Origin: Strigops habroptila
Taxonomy: Eukaryota; Chordata; Aves; Psittaciformes; Psittacidae
Direction of reading: 5' to 3'
DNA: 64,000 nt
NCBI RefSeq assembly: GCF_004027225.2
Contig: NC_046358.1
Coordinates: 6,104,720 to 6,168,719, forward strand
Below are positions 1-13,976 of the stretch, one piece after another. The first letter of the stretch is position 1. Every line of letters begins with the position of its first letter. A program made the position numbers and the translations under genes. Under the pieces are notes generated by a model that saw only the letters and a list, made by a program, of their open reading frames with translations, was not told the origin of the DNA and made no database searches.

Positions 1-1924
1 GTTCTCTTGAACATAATCTTTCATCAAGGCCTTATTTATACATGAAGTTCTACAAGATATTATTATGGAATAAGCTATAATCACTCTTCCAGGATAAGTG
101 GCTTTCTTCAAGAACAGTTGCTGTACTTTCTAAGCAGAATTATTCAGGAATAATGGCTCTCTTCTAAAACTCCAAAGTTATTCTAAGTTATTGTCAGTAT
201 AGAGAAGTGATGAGATCTAGTCTACTGATTATGGCTCATGAGATGAACTTGGATGAGAACCGAGGGAAATGAAGTCTCCCTGAGGATGGATGCTTTGACT
301 GAATGCTGCAGAGTTGAGCTAGGTCTGACTCTTCTGGCTTGCCACACCCTACGCTAGGTATCCATTCTGGTGCTTGCAGTAGCCCTAAGCTGAGTGGCAT
401 GTCTCTCCTTGGCACCTCACTAATTAAAGACACAACAGGTACACTTTCATGCTATGTTACAGAAGCACCATCAGTCCTTCTGCAGCATCTCTGTGAAACC
501 TTAGCACACCATCTTGCTAGGGCACTCTTCTGTCTCCATACTTCTATTCCAGCAACAATCATGCAATCATGCGAACAAAAATAAACTTTTTGTATATGAA
601 CGTGAAACAAGGTGGCTGAAGAGATGAGAGATTTCTTGGTGGTTTGACAGATATGCTTCAACAGGTTTCCTGCTGGTGGTTTGAATTGACTGATGCTTCT
701 GGTGCAGACCTCACATGTGCTAATGAGTTCTTTTTGGAGCAGGGCACCTCATACGTTCTTTTCTTGACTGCACCATTTTATAGACCAGCAACAGCCAGGA
801 TGACTTACAAACCTCAGCATGAAGGTGTAGATATTCACCGAGCTGAATAATTTGCATTGAGGCTCTAACATCAGAACACATGAGTGAGTGAAGCCGCATA
901 AGAGCAGAAGTGGCTTGTGGTGATGTCTGCCACATATCTACTTGGAAGATCCCCAGAGAAGGGAAAAATCCTGACATGTAGATGCCATCTTAGTAGTTCT
1001 TGGTTTAATGGACTTGGTTTGAGGTTGGCATATCTGTTGACTTTAACTTGAGAAGTGGAGGAGAAAGATGAAAAACATTGGTGTAGCTTCCATACACAGT
1101 AATACAGAGGAAGAGAAATACTAAATAAAGGATTCAGCAATTGATAGAGTACTGTATGGAGGCTAGCCTAGCAAACAGCAGGGATCAAGAAAACACTGTA
1201 CTGCTGAAAACACCCCCACTGTTCTAATTTGGTAAAGAAAATGGGGGTCAGTAGCAAACAATGGAGAGGGTTATAATTCCCTGGGTCTTTATTCCCGTGT
1301 ACACTGGAGGCATTTGAAACCCATGTACTACAGGGATCACGTAAACAGGTTGAAATAGCACCTCTGCCTCAAATACAGGATTTGAAAAGCATGTGCTTAG
1401 GGAAAATGAGATGAGTAGTCTGCAAGCACAAGCTGACCAAAAAAAGGCATAACTTGCTCCATGGGCTCATAATGAGAAGCTGTGCAGGTAGTCCTTCCAG
1501 AGTTGTAAAGAAACAGTAATTAAAATCAACTGTTTTGGGCTATATTGATGAGTTGGGGAAGCGCTGATGGCAGCTTTTGTTGCAGATGGAAATGGGGAAG
1601 GTCAGGTTATGTTGGCAATCCATGATGTGAACTTGGTACACAGATTTATTTAGTATGTTTTGAACGAAAGGAAAATTAAACCCATGAAAAGCAGGATCGA
1701 ATGCATTGTGATTTGGCTAAGGTGGAGTATAGCAGGTTGGTCTTTGAGAATTAAATATATTTTTTTTTTTTAATTAAAGGGTCAACTAAGGACTTGCTCC
1801 AGGTCTAATACCTCTGTGTTTTAGTAAGTAAGTAGTTTCCATGTTGGAACTACAGTAAATCTAGTTAATTTGTAAAGAATTAGGATTAGAATAAGATCTG
1901 GTAGAGAGCAGGTGAAGGCCTGGC

Positions 1925-2440
1925 AAAAGGAAAGAATTACAACATGGCTGAGAGCTGGACTCTGTCACAAAAGAGGTCATTAATGGACTTCCTTAAGAAC
2001 CTGTTCTGGGGCTGGTTATTAGTACTATTTACACTAAAACCTTGTAAGGGTGTACTGAATAAATTTGCAGAGGATGTGACATTAAGCCTTGTCATTGCAG
2101 AGAAAGATCAGAGTATTGCACAAGAATTGGATTGCCTTGGAAGTGACTGGAGCTATAGAAATGAGAACTTATTAGTACCAAGCGCACTTAGTGACTAATA
2201 ACACTGAACTGAGTAGTTAAAATGACAGAGGAGGAGAAAGACCCGGGGTTTTAGTTGATTGTAGGTGATTAAGCCATCAATATATGAGGCTATAAAAACA
2301 AAAAGATTAGTACTAGGATGAGACACAAGATGCTTAATAGCAGAGATAGCAAAATGTTAGTATCACTGTAGAAAACACTAGGTACATAAGCTGGAACAGT
2401 TTGAAATTTTCATATCCATATTCAGAACTGATTTTGAACT
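1925..2440 (+). mobile_element. Degenerate non-LTR retrotransposon reverse-transcriptase fragment
   Basis: The open stretch at 1944-2198 reads like the palm region of a CR1/L3-type reverse transcriptase: a worn GP-LLF-INDL-like segment, then KFAED where active elements have FADD, then a QSIAQELDCL..WSYRNEN segment like the D-L--W--- N that follows it. DNA after 2235 (ggagaaagacccggggtttt onward) continues in the style of the same element class. The catalytic Asp pair is changed to Glu-Asp and frames are broken, so it is a fossil. The family assignment is from motif memory only. Confidence 0.5.
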
Positions 2441-4912
2441 GGTAGAGTGGGGAAAAGCAGCTGCTAGTGGGGTCAGTGGAGCATTTTTAGCTAAGCAAAC
2501 CTGCAGCTTGGGGTCTTTAGCAGGGCTGAAAAGGACGGGTTATATAGCCTGCCATAAATCTCCAAGAAAGGAGAACTATCTAAATACATGTACTTTTTAT
2601 TAGAGAACAGAGAGTCATAAACTGTGACTAGGTTGTGTCTGCAAACTAGAGAAAGGTGCTGACCAGCTGATTTCTTCAGTAGCCTGTAGAGTGGTTGGGT
2701 GGGTGCAAAAGGCTTGGCTGTCTGGAGATGCAGCTTGGCTGGCTTGCAGAGAGACAAGTATATGACTTGAATACTTGTGACTGGGGGTGGAACTGGACCG
2801 CTGAGCTGTGAGGCAGTTCTCAGTATTTTAAACCCAAGATCCACATCTAAACAGGTGTTGACAAGTTGGCTCTCAGAGGTGGTGTGCTGTAGGGAGGTGA
2901 GGTGGTGACAGCAGTGCACATCCGCACTTGGAAATGCACCTAATGGGCCTGAAAGAAGTTTGTAAGAGACTGGAATTCATAAGCCAGTACAGTAGCTGTG
3001 AGGCTAGAATGAGTATTAGCAAAAGATATAACCCCAGCAGGGTTGTCTTGTGGTGAGTAAAGGATTCCTTAGGCTTCCTTAGATTTCGGGGTGACTCCTG
3101 GCTCACTAAATTGTGCTATTTGTGTGATTAAGTTGGAAGAAACTTTTAATGTAACATCAGGAAAGTTTCTCCTTTCCCAAACAGTCAAAGGCCAACCAAC
3201 TTACATTGTTTATTAATACATTTGAATATGCAGTATTAGATACAGACTTGTATTGAAAACTCAGAGATCCCAATGTCAGTGTGTAGGTACTATTCCGAGT
3301 AAGCATAATGAACGGCAAAGGTGGTAGAGCAGATGTTCAGCAGTGTTTGCCTGTCCTACATATGTTCTTGTCTTTTGCTTATTTAGCTGCTGGTTTCACT
3401 TGCAAATAAATAAACTATTCATTTTGGAACAGGTCTCTATGACCTGTTTGAAATTTTGCCTACTTTTCCTGCTGAATTACTGCCCTTTTGATGAACAGTC
3501 TGTGTGAAAGAACCCAGGGGACTGGGTTCCTGTGGGACAGGAAGCCAGCTTTGGGAAACAACTTGCTCTGCAAGTGACCAACAGGACAAGCAATTTACTT
3601 TCACAAGTTTGGTCTTTCATTTCCATTTGAAAAACTCATCAATCCTGAATATTCATGGAGTAATAAATGGAATTGAGTAGATCATAGGCAGAGTAAGTGT
3701 CTTCGGGGAGATGCTACATGCTTGTCTTGTTGCTTTTTGACCAGTTGTAATGATGCTAGGCTGGAGCAAGGGTACTCAGGTCTGAGATTCCTGCTGATAA
3801 GAGAGGTTTGGCCCTCCTCTGTGGATTGGAAACAGATTGCAGACTATATGAGGTTGTGACAGCCTGTTCCTTCTTTGAGGGTCCTGTAGTTCACTCTTGT
3901 AGTGATTCAGTGTACAGATGGTTGCTAACTGATAGACTTGCATACGTATTAGATCATGAGTCTGTTCTCTGCTTGCACATGGCTTCACATTAACACCTGG
4001 TAGTCTGGGTTTTTTGGATGAGTTTCAATGAGTTCGTGTTCAGTCCAGAAGTGTAATATTGAAAGGCTCAGAGGCTGCCGTGTTTTAAAGGGTGAGCACC
4101 ATTGAGCTAAATCAAGACACTAAATTCATGACAGTGATGTTTATTGGGAGAGCCTAAAGGAGTCCCTTTAGGCACACCACTTGAGGTAGTGTACTCCACT
4201 TAGCAAACTAAGTGAACTACCATCTACTGTTCACTGCGGCTTGGAGGTCTGTCAGGGGAGGTGGTACAGAGCACTGTGAATTCCCCTCACTCCTCTGCTA
4301 TCCTGCAGCACACTGACTTTTCCGTGTCCTCCTAGTGCTTTTTTTAGCCTCCCCATGGCTACTTCTCCCCCACCACATGCTGCCTGACATCCTCTGTAAC
4401 TGTGACCAGTTCTAGTGCTCAGTGAAGTTTTGTGCATCTTTCTTGGCTCTAAATAGTTCAAGGTTTGATTCAGTTCCTGAATCTTTGGATTTAGCAGCAT
4501 GTATTGAAATCCACAGTGTCTCATACAGTAGAATCACCTCATACCCACCCCATGCTGAGAAGCAGGTTCTGGAAGGGCTCAATGCTCACATGCTTTTGAA
4601 AATACTAATCCAAAAACTTCTGTGTTCTGAGAAAACTGTTTCAAAACCAAGCACTGAAAACACCTTGTCTAGGGCTAGCTGTGTAATGCAGGCATCCACA
4701 GGAGAGGAAGGATTTCTTCAGCAGACTGAGCCTCTGGTAATGGAATTAAAATACTCCCTGAGCATCTGGTTCAGAGGCAGCATCCCTTGGAATTCTCTCA
4801 TTGGGAAGTAGGTGTGGAGAGTCTCAAACTGATTCAGTGCTATGCAGTGTGCATATTTTAATTCTTTGTGGTGAGATCTGCCTCTAATGTGAAATTATTC
4901 TGGGAAAAGTCT

Positions 4913-5010
4913 CTTCACAATAAATTCCTATGCCTATTCCTAAATTCCTATTCCTTCACAATAAATTCCTCTTCCTATCCTATGTAATTCTCTTCACAAT
5001 AAATCCCTAT
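4913..5010. repeat. Imperfect tandem repeat, about 40 bp period
   Basis: The phrase cttcacaataaat recurs at about 4913, 4954 and 4992, separated by ccta/ttcc-rich filler. This is a local three-copy duplication in the AMBRA1 intron. No function is evident. Confidence 0.6.
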
Positions 5011-8000
5011 TACAAAGGATCATTGCAATTGTCTGTCCATACCAATCCTGGCTTTTCCCCTCCCCTTGAGAATTGCATATCCTCTCATCTAGTAATGGGG
5101 ACAATATGTCTGCATCTAGTTATCCATGTTCGTAAAGAGATGGTAATCTATCCAGCTGAGTCTCTGCTGGCTGGCTCCATTAGGCTCTTCAGCCTCTAGC
5201 AGTGATGCCCTCCAGCAGCATAAGCCCTGGTGCATTGTTTGCCTTTTAAGAATAGCTTTTGGAGGATGGAGTAAACAACGAGACAGAAGGAGGAGCTGTC
5301 TTCCTTCATGTGTAACTGAGGGATATTAGCAACCCTGCAGAGGGAATGTTCTAACAACTGTTAACTGGGGCGGCTGGAGAGCCTGGTGATGTCTGAGTCC
5401 TCCCTGCAAATGGCCTTTTGAAAGGCAGCATCTGCACAGTGGCCTTTGACCATGGGCTGAGTAAGTGAATGCATGCCCTGGACTTTTAGCCACAAGATAC
5501 ATTGAATTTTCTAAATGAGAGGAAAAGATGATTTTCATTGATAAAAGGACTGAAAAGGGGGAAGATGGCCAATTCTGCGCTAAAGATGCATCCTGAAAGC
5601 TTATATTTGGATTTTGTTATTTGTGCATTTAAGAAAAAACTGAAATGAATTATTTCCAGATTGTGCAGGGAAGCCCAAGTATCCTGAGTGCCAAGAGGCT
5701 CAGTCATTACAGATGCAGGAGAAGTAGAATGGTAATACAGAGCCTTGAAATAGTATTTCCATTTTGATACTGTTTTTTATTCAATTTCTGTTTCTGTTTC
5801 TCCATGTGAATTTGATATCCAGGGTGAATGATGACATTAGGTGGAAGATGCCCTCATAAAATTCCACTTAATATGTCTATGAATCCTAGAGATGAATTTT
5901 GAGAGCTGCTTTAAGTCTTCGGTTATTAGCAAGTTCATTTCCCTCACCCAATTCTTCAGGATGTGCTGAAGCACTGACTAGTTAGTGACATTTATTTTCT
6001 ACCATGAGAAAGGAAACTTGGCACAGAGCTCTGTGTTAAAGAAACTTTGCCCACTGCTTACCAGTTTGTGTACTGTGTCACCAGGCTTCTGCAGCTCCTT
6101 ACTGGTTCTTGGATTGGGTAAGAGCATGGCCATGTACTCTAAGAACACTTACCAACTGCTTCACTTAAATCTATTCAGATCACACCTGCCGCCTTTTCTT
6201 CCTTCCCTTTTTTCTAATTCTATCTACAAAAGCAATTAAATTTCATGCTATCATTTAACTTACTGCCTACTGCATGTAGCTCGCTCTTTCATTGTTTCAT
6301 ATCTCTTCTTTTTTCTCTTTGTTATATTACTGCCTTTAAGGATAAAAGCTAGGCTTAGGAGAAAGTAATTGTCAATTTAAGGATGGCTTTCTTTCCAAAG
6401 AATGCTGCTAACATGGCTTTTTTGGCTTTTTGTCACTTCCTTGGTTTGTTGTAATTAAAAATCAGGTGTGAATGGCTCAAAAATTAACTTATTTTATTAT
6501 TATTCTTCTTTTATGTCTGTAATATTCTTAATGAGTGCAACTAGCTGCTCTGTCCGGCTTCTTTTCTTACTCCCTAATTGCGTAAGTACCCTTGGATATT
6601 TTTTAAGTGGAGACTTCAGAGAGAAAATTCAGCATCTCATCCACTTTGAGTCACCATTGATTTTTGCCCTCAGCCTCACTGATGAACAGACCTTTTTTAA
6701 TTCTAGTACCATTTTCCTCATGTTTGTTTTTAGAATGTCTTTCCCCTCCTTGGCAGCACCGGTCCCTCCTGCTCTCCTTTCTTTTCTCAGCAGGTCTGTT
6801 CAAGACCTTCCTTCTTCAGTTGTTTACTCCCTTGGCTTTCCAATAAGATCATCTTTAATTTTCCGGTCTTTGATCCGCTTTATTGGTGAAGTTTTATTTC
6901 TTGTCCCTTATGTTTTGTCCCTTATGTGTTTTCCAGCAGGACTGTAGTGAATCCAGCTAGCAAATAGCTATTTTCTTCTTCATTTTCTTTCCCTTTTTTA
7001 AACCCTCAATCTATCTGGTTCTGTGAATGATCTCAGCTCAATGTCTGCAAACTGCAATTGGAATAATAATTGTGGATTTGGGGGGTTTGTCAACTTCTGT
7101 CCTTTTTTCTTGTTTTGTTTCTTACTTTGTTTTCTTTTGGAGCAAGTTTCCCCTGTGTGCCAAACAGAACACTTCTTAGGTGGCTAATTTCAAAGCTGCT
7201 AAAGATTTAAAAAATACAAAATTTGGCTTGCCCTGTGGATCTCATTGAGATTAGACCAAGCCAAGATCTTGGTTCTGGAGCTTGGCAGCTTTGCATGTGC
7301 GCATCGCAATGTTCTATTAAAAAAAAGAAAGCATTTGTTATGCTTGCTAGTTTTAAACATTTATTTTGAAATTGATTCCTCCCATTCTAAATGCATTTTC
7401 CTTGTTTAGTTTGTTGGCATAAGATCTACAAAACAAGCCTACTTGGAAGTTGCTTTTGAATCAACGTAAATGCTAGTTCCTACTAAAATGCTAATGGAAG
7501 TTCAAAGATGACTAAAGAGTGACTTTGGCTCTCGAGACTTGTAGCAGTTTAAGATGTTTAAGGCCTTAGAAGGCTTAAGCAATTTGCGCTCCTCCATAGG
7601 CTCCTAACATCTTAAATTGTCTAAGCGGTTGGAAGAGCTGATAGATCATAAACAGCTTAAGATATTCTGTGGGTTCAAAGTTTATTTGGAATATAGTCTA
7701 TCTGTAATCACTTAAAGCAATTAACAAGCCTTTAGGTTTTTAGAAGACTTTCAGCAAGTTATGCATCTTTAAAGCTTGGTTTAAGGAGATACGAAGCTAT
7801 ATTGTTCTTATTTAAGGATTCTGCATTCTGTAATCTTGTCATGTACCTTCCAGAGGATCCTTACATGCTACTTGATGTGGTTGGAGCCAGATAAGTGAAG
7901 GATGCCATGGAACACTGGCAAGGTTTTGGTCAAGAAGAAAATCAGTAACAATTCAGGAAGTTCTTCTTTGGTCTGTTTCTGCCGTGTTTATTCCAGCTTA

Positions 8001-8124
8001 TTTGGCCTGGGTGGTATGTTCTTAGATAAACATGCTTCTTTTAATAGAGCTAAAACTAGCGTGTAGTGTGCTGTATGATACATAAAGCTCTTACCAGTGT
8101 TGCAGGAGCAAATTTTAACTCTGG

Positions 8125-8638
8125 GTCTTCCTTGTACAAGTATCAGGGCACTCACCGAAGCAAACGGTGGTGGGCACTCATCAGAAAGTAAAGGCTGTAC
8201 CTCCATCGGAGGGGTCTGTACCATCTACATTGGTGGTGGACGATGCCTCCACTCAGATGGAGCTGCTGAAGGGAGAGGCTGCAGTAGGTGTCTAGGGCTT
8301 TCTCCTGGGGCAGGGGCAGGCAGCAGACCTGCCTGCGGATGATGTGCCCAGATGGATCTCCTCCTGCAGCAGCTGGCTGAGCCGCAGGAGGCGGTGAGGA
8401 GGCTGCAAAGCATCAGCAAGGCTGAGAAGGAGCTGGACTCGTGGTTCCAAGCACAGTCAGCAGTGGACCTGCAGCTGTTGTGGTGTGGCTGCCCTATCCC
8501 TGGCAGTGTTCAAGGCCAGGTTGGACACAGGGGCTTGGAGCAACCTGCTCTAGTGGAAGGTGTCCCTGCCCATGGCAGGGGGTTGGAACTGGATGAGGTT
8601 TAAGGTCCCTTCCAACCCAAACCATTCCATGATTCAAT
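8125..8638 (+). mobile_element. Internally deleted CR1-type element: ORF1-like part joined to the 3' tail
   Basis: From about 8140 one frame reads through STLVVDDASTQMELLKGEAAVGV-like text. Another frame from 8352 reads a charged coiled-coil-like segment (LLLQQLAEPQEAVRRLQSIS, then KAEKELDSWFQAQ). Both resemble the first ORF of avian CR1-type LINEs. At about 8478 the sequence switches straight into the common CR1 3' end (ggcagtgttcaaggccaggt..., ctagtggaaggtgtccctgc...), ending near 8638. The RT-coding middle is missing. The 3' part is certain CR1. The ORF1 assignment is from memory and less sure. Confidence 0.65.
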
Positions 8639-11600
8639 GGGAGTTTTATCCATCTGCTTACAGTAGTGCATTAATTAAAATGTTTTGCATTTAATGATGG
8701 CCTCAGTACACCTCCTCTAAACTGGTATATATCTCTTCTAAATGTCAAAGTAGCTGATGTCTGTTTACAACCTCAGTAGTGCAGGAGTTACATTCGGGAC
8801 TAAGAAGGTTCCCTTGTTCTCTTAGGTGCAAATTACAACTTCCTGTGTCATGCTGAGTGTGGTGTAAAAAAGCTCTGGGAAAAGCTGCTTTAAAAAACTC
8901 TTGTGGCATTTCAGTAGGAGAATTGATATTGGCATGAGGGAGTGTGAGGGGCTTTTCTTGTCCTTATTTCTCAACATAGGTTTTGCTGTGTGCCTTTGTG
9001 TCCTTAAGGGCAACGCTCCCAACCTCAATATTTTTGCTTGTGTTCCAAGGTAATTGAACATCCAGACTTTAATACAAACCTTTCTCCTTCTGCACTGTCA
9101 TTGTCCTGTTGATCAATTTCCTTTTATCACTCTTGTGGAATGTGTTGGAAGACTGATTCTTAATTTAAGACTTTCTCTCTTGAAATGCAGAGCAAATTTC
9201 TTGTACACTTTCTGTTGCAATGCTCTCCATTTCAACTCATTTTATGAGTTTGCTCATAGGTTACAAATGCTGACTCCTGGAAGTTGCTTAGGTTTTAGTT
9301 GCAGTGACCTTGTAGATCAGAAGAAACCATTCTGTTTGGGTTCTTCCTACTGTGTTAATCTCTCCTCTCTCTCACTCTGAGGTATCTAACAGCTTAGGTG
9401 ACAGATGACTCCCTTCCTTAGCTGAGATATCACGTTTTTGCCCAGGGAGGATGATTGTTAGAGGTGTGCCTTCTATCTACAAATTTATAAGGCTGTCCTC
9501 ATTTAAATGATGTGAGTTTGAACAGAGGCTCTTCAAAAATCCCAGCATTTAACCTAGCCGGCAGGACTCCACAATCAAATAAAGAGGGCCAGTCACCTTG
9601 CATAGTGTTCTGAGTTGAGTTGGCATCCTCCCCGCAGCAGGCACGTGCTGCACCAGCTGCACCAAGCTGCTCTCTCTCCTGCTTCCACAGCACCTTTGGC
9701 AGCTCAGGTAGGTGTCAGGATGTGTTTCTGCATGGTTGCTGCTTTCCAGGAGGGCAAAGCTTGCAGGATTCTGGAAAATTAATGGACTGTATCAGTATGA
9801 GTAAAAATACACCTACAGCTAGTTGTGAAGGGGTGACCTTTCCATTGTTCCTCTGAATGTGATGACTAGGATAATTTCATACGTCACCTAAATGTCTGGG
9901 TGGTTGTTAATCGTAAACTGCAGATCTTGTGTTCTCTATGACTTATCTTGTTAGGAATTCCTGTACTTGGTCTCATGCTCTTCCCCTGCTACTTACATAC
10001 GGGCTGCACTCCAAGGGTGTGAAATAGACTGCTCTGAAATAGACCGGTGCCAGTGAAGCTGCACCTCTTCCTTGGTCTAAGGGAATTGCTGCCCAGCAGA
10101 GCTGCTCCAGGAATCCTGTTAGCTGGTTCCATACAGTCTGCACTGCAGCCAATTTTCACTTGGATTTGTCTCTGCAGTGGTTCATCGCCTGCACAGAAAG
10201 CTAAATATTTATGAAGTAGCGTGTTAGAAATTATTGTTTTCCTACCCAGGCAGCTGCTAGGAGTGCCAAACTTTGCCTTGTGCTGACAATACCGTTGCCT
10301 AGCTAATCATGGGAGCCAGGGATGGGCTTGCTGTGCTGATCATCACACACCGGTGTAAGAGATAATGAGCTGCTGACAAGGATGCATCTGGGATCCGGCC
10401 GAGCATTGCTGCTGCTTCCTTCCCAAACCAGTACAATGGATTTCTGTTCCTCAGCATAGTGTCACGTTGCTCTCTGGAGCTCACTCTATATTTCCTTGTG
10501 TATCAGCTTTAAAGAGTAATTTCTTTTGTGGAGAAAGCAAACTTTGGCAGTGTGAACGTCAGATATTCACCTAGGTGCATGCTGCATGGTGTCACTTTGC
10601 AGATAGTCTTCTCCATGTCGAGCTTGCCACAATCTTCATTCTAGTAATAGAGTTGTGCTGATAGTGCAGGCTGCAGTGTCTTAATCAGAATTGAATTCAG
10701 TGCTGTGGCAGACAAGTGTGCTACTGCTGGGCCTTTCCATGCAGCAGGATTTGAAGGAGCAGAGCAGTGCATTTGCCCATTGCTGCTGCCTTCTTCAGTA
10801 TTGGGGGTGGTTTCTAAAGAAACCACTAAAAAGTCAGTAAGTGCCATTTATGCCTTCCTGGACATGCATACCCTACTTGCAAATTATGGGGATTTTGTCT
10901 TGCCATCTTGCTCCTGAGCTGTATTGTTCTGATGGAGTTGGGGAACTTTTGTCCTAATCCCTTCTCCTCTTCAACTCCCAGTTTTGGATATGCCAGTTGG
11001 TGGATTACCCAGATGTCTGAGCCGGTTTGTGCTGACCTGTGCTTTCTCAAATTACTTTTCAAATACCAGTTAAGCCAATGCAGTAAATTGTATTTCAGCT
11101 TTCTTGTCATGTATGAATAATTTAGTCCTTAAATCCTAGAGCTTGGTCCTAGTTTCTTTAGGAGGACATACCTGAGCTGTGCAGGCAATACCTCCCTGCA
11201 GATGGAGAGACTGTGCTGCCTAAGTTGGTGACTCTTGGTACTTAACAGGCTCCGCTTTGAATTCTTCACCCTTCAGCAAAGCGTGCAAGTCTGTGCCCTT
11301 CATCCTCTTCAAGCTCATTAATAATGTGAGCTGGACACAGTCATGAAGGAAAAGTCCAACTCGGAACAGACCCCTGCTGGGAAAGCCGAACTGTGAGCAG
11401 CTCTGCACTTAACGAAGCTAATGGAAATTTCCAGGGAGGGCTTAGAGAGCTTAGTGACAGCCATAAAAAGGAAGTAAATAAGAACTTGACTAAGTGGACT
11501 TCACTGTCCATGACTGACACAGTGTGGAGAATTGCAATTTTTCACCCCAAAGCCCTGGGCAACAAATGTCCTCCTTACTGCATCCACATCCAAGTGGCAA

Positions 11601-13752
11601 CATGCACCATGCTACACAAAGCTTCTACCTGTGCCTTGGAAAATGTAAAATGCTTCCAGCATTTCCATGTCTAGAGTTTGATGGAGCAAAAGTTAAATGC
11701 TTACATCACCTGAAAATATTCATTTCTCCAGTGTAAGCTCTGCTTCTGTGAAATGAATAGTCAGGCCTTGATTTGCAAATCTCCTGGGAAACATACTGTG
11801 TGAGGCTTGCTAATTTACAAAATTCAAGCAATATTTTGCAATGGGAGTTAAAAAACCTTCAGGCTTTCTGAAAAAGGGAGATTGCACTGTTTTAAATAGG
11901 TGTGGTTAAACCAGTGCAAATCTTGAAGCTTAATTGAAAATCTGTTTTAAACCAAGGTAATCGTGGTTGTCACACACATCTTGCCACAGCAAGTACTTGA
12001 GTTGGTTTAAGGTGTGATTATGTGATCAAGTTTCTAATGCAGGTATGGTCTTAAAGCTGACAATCCATACAATAGCAGCATTTCTTTGATGAAATCTTTG
12101 TTATTAAGAAGGGAAATGATGATCTTTGTATAAAAGAGAGCACCCAACCAGTTCCCTCTGTTAAATTCAGATATTTGCTTTCCTCACTGTATCTCGGTGC
12201 AGTCTGAAACATCTCTTCTGCAGCCTCAATCCAAAGGGATTTGGGGATCCGATGGGGAGCAAGCTGGATATTGGTCTTAGGGCTGTGGGGAGGCAGATGT
12301 GGGTTCTAGGTCAAAGAAATGTGTAAGCATGCATAAGAGTACAAAGATTGTGCTGAGGTAGGCAGTGCCAGCTGTTAATTCTGAGCCACTTTTCTGGCCC
12401 TGCAGGGAGACACACTCAGTCCAGCCTAAAAAGCCAAGTTAATGTGGTGCTGAGGATGTTGAACTCCCATCATGGCCAAGTCTAATGACCTCGGCTTAAG
12501 CCTGTTCATCAGTGTTCCCACAGTCAGCAACGGGAGTGGTGGCACCAGCTGCTGCAGGTCCTCCTCTGGGAAAGGAAAGCAAAGTCCTCGATTCTGTGTC
12601 AGTAAATGAGTAAATAGGACTCTGGCAGCGAAATTCAGTTGATAAATGGCAACATTTAAAACCAATGTGCAAAGTCATGTATTAAATGGAATAGCTATTG
12701 ATTTGGCCATCCAGGGAAAGGTACAAACTGGCAGCATGGAGTTAGAACAGACTTTCCTATCTAACAGCCCTACTGTACAGTAGTGAGCCTCTGCAGAATA
12801 GGGGGGGAACAGGAACAGGAGTGTTTAACCTGGTGTACTGCATGTCAGCTTGATACCATGGTGCTTTTGTAGAAGTGACATGAATCAAACTCAAAGTATG
12901 TGTGTGCATGCAGGAGCTGAGCTTTCTGTGCAGTACAGGAATCACAGTATTGCCAACACACATTTTGGCCTTTGAAGTCTTCTGTTTTCATGCCTTGGGA
13001 GCTGGCAAACTGGCAAAGACAAGTAGGGCACACAGAACACCTTGGTGAGGAATAATAGTTATGTAGGTGGCTGTGGGGACCATGCCTGTACTTTGGAAAG
13101 TATGAAGAAGTATGGAAGGAGGGGGAGAAGAGCATGGGTCAGTTTAGCTCTTGTGTAATAGCTGCAGATCCAAAGCAAACTAGGCTTTTTATGGAAATGT
13201 TGACTATCAGGTCAGTAAGTCTCCATTGCCATGGGAGTGCGCTACTTTGCAAACAACAAAGTGTGACAGCCAAGTCTCAGTGTGTTAGACAGAGGGGATG
13301 GAGCAGCCAGACGGACTGGCATGGGTTTAGTGACAGGTGCTAGGTGGAGAGCAATTAACACTGAAGCCTTTCTAAATCAGCATCTCCCTGGCAGCTGCTT
13401 CCATGGGGTAGGATGCAGCACAGGCCCAACTCAGCACAAACAAAAGTGATGACCGATTCCTTCCTGTAGGCTCCATGCGTGGTTTTGCTGACCTGATTTT
13501 CTCCAGCTCTCATCCTGCATCCCAACCTAGGGTGCTGTCACCCCAGCAGCCTAGCCCCAAGCCTCCAGCACCCTCAGGTCTCCCATTGCAGCATGTCTGA
13601 CCTGCAGCATCCTGTGAACTGGGGTTCCTGCCAGTTCTGCTGGGGCATCTTGTTACAGGGACAACAGCTTTTATATCTATGTAAAACACCATGTTTGTGC
13701 CTGAGCCATAACCAGCTACCAGCTACTTGCCCTGAATCCTTCCTTCAGATTA

Positions 13753-13976
13753 TGAGATATGAGGAAGAAATTCTTCACTATGAGGGTGGTGAGGCGCTGG
13801 CACAGGGTGCCCAGAGAAGCTGTGGCTGCACCATCCCTGGCAGTGTTCAAGGCCAGGTTGGACACAGGGGCTTGGAGCAACCTGCTCTAGTGGAAGGTGT
13901 CCTTGCCTGTGGCAGGGGTTTGGAACTGGATGAGCTTTAAGGTCTCTTCCAACACAAACCATTCTGTGATTATGGG
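13753..13976 (+). mobile_element. CR1 LINE, 3' end
   Basis: Carries the typical CR1 tail: gaggaagaaattcttcacta, then ctggcacagggtgcccagag, ggcagtgttcaaggccaggt, cttggagcaacctgctctag and the terminal ccattctgtgatt. It is 5' truncated, as most CR1 copies are. Open frames across it are not genes. Confidence 0.92.

Noticed and set aside
4422-4811. 129-codon frame in the AMBRA1 intron
   Set aside because: Composition is typical of random intron sequence, with no domain or splice context.
6468-6947. 159-codon hydrophobic frame that could pass as a membrane protein
   Set aside because: T-rich intron sequence gives Phe/Leu/Ser-rich frames. Lies within the AMBRA1 intron with no splice or promoter support.
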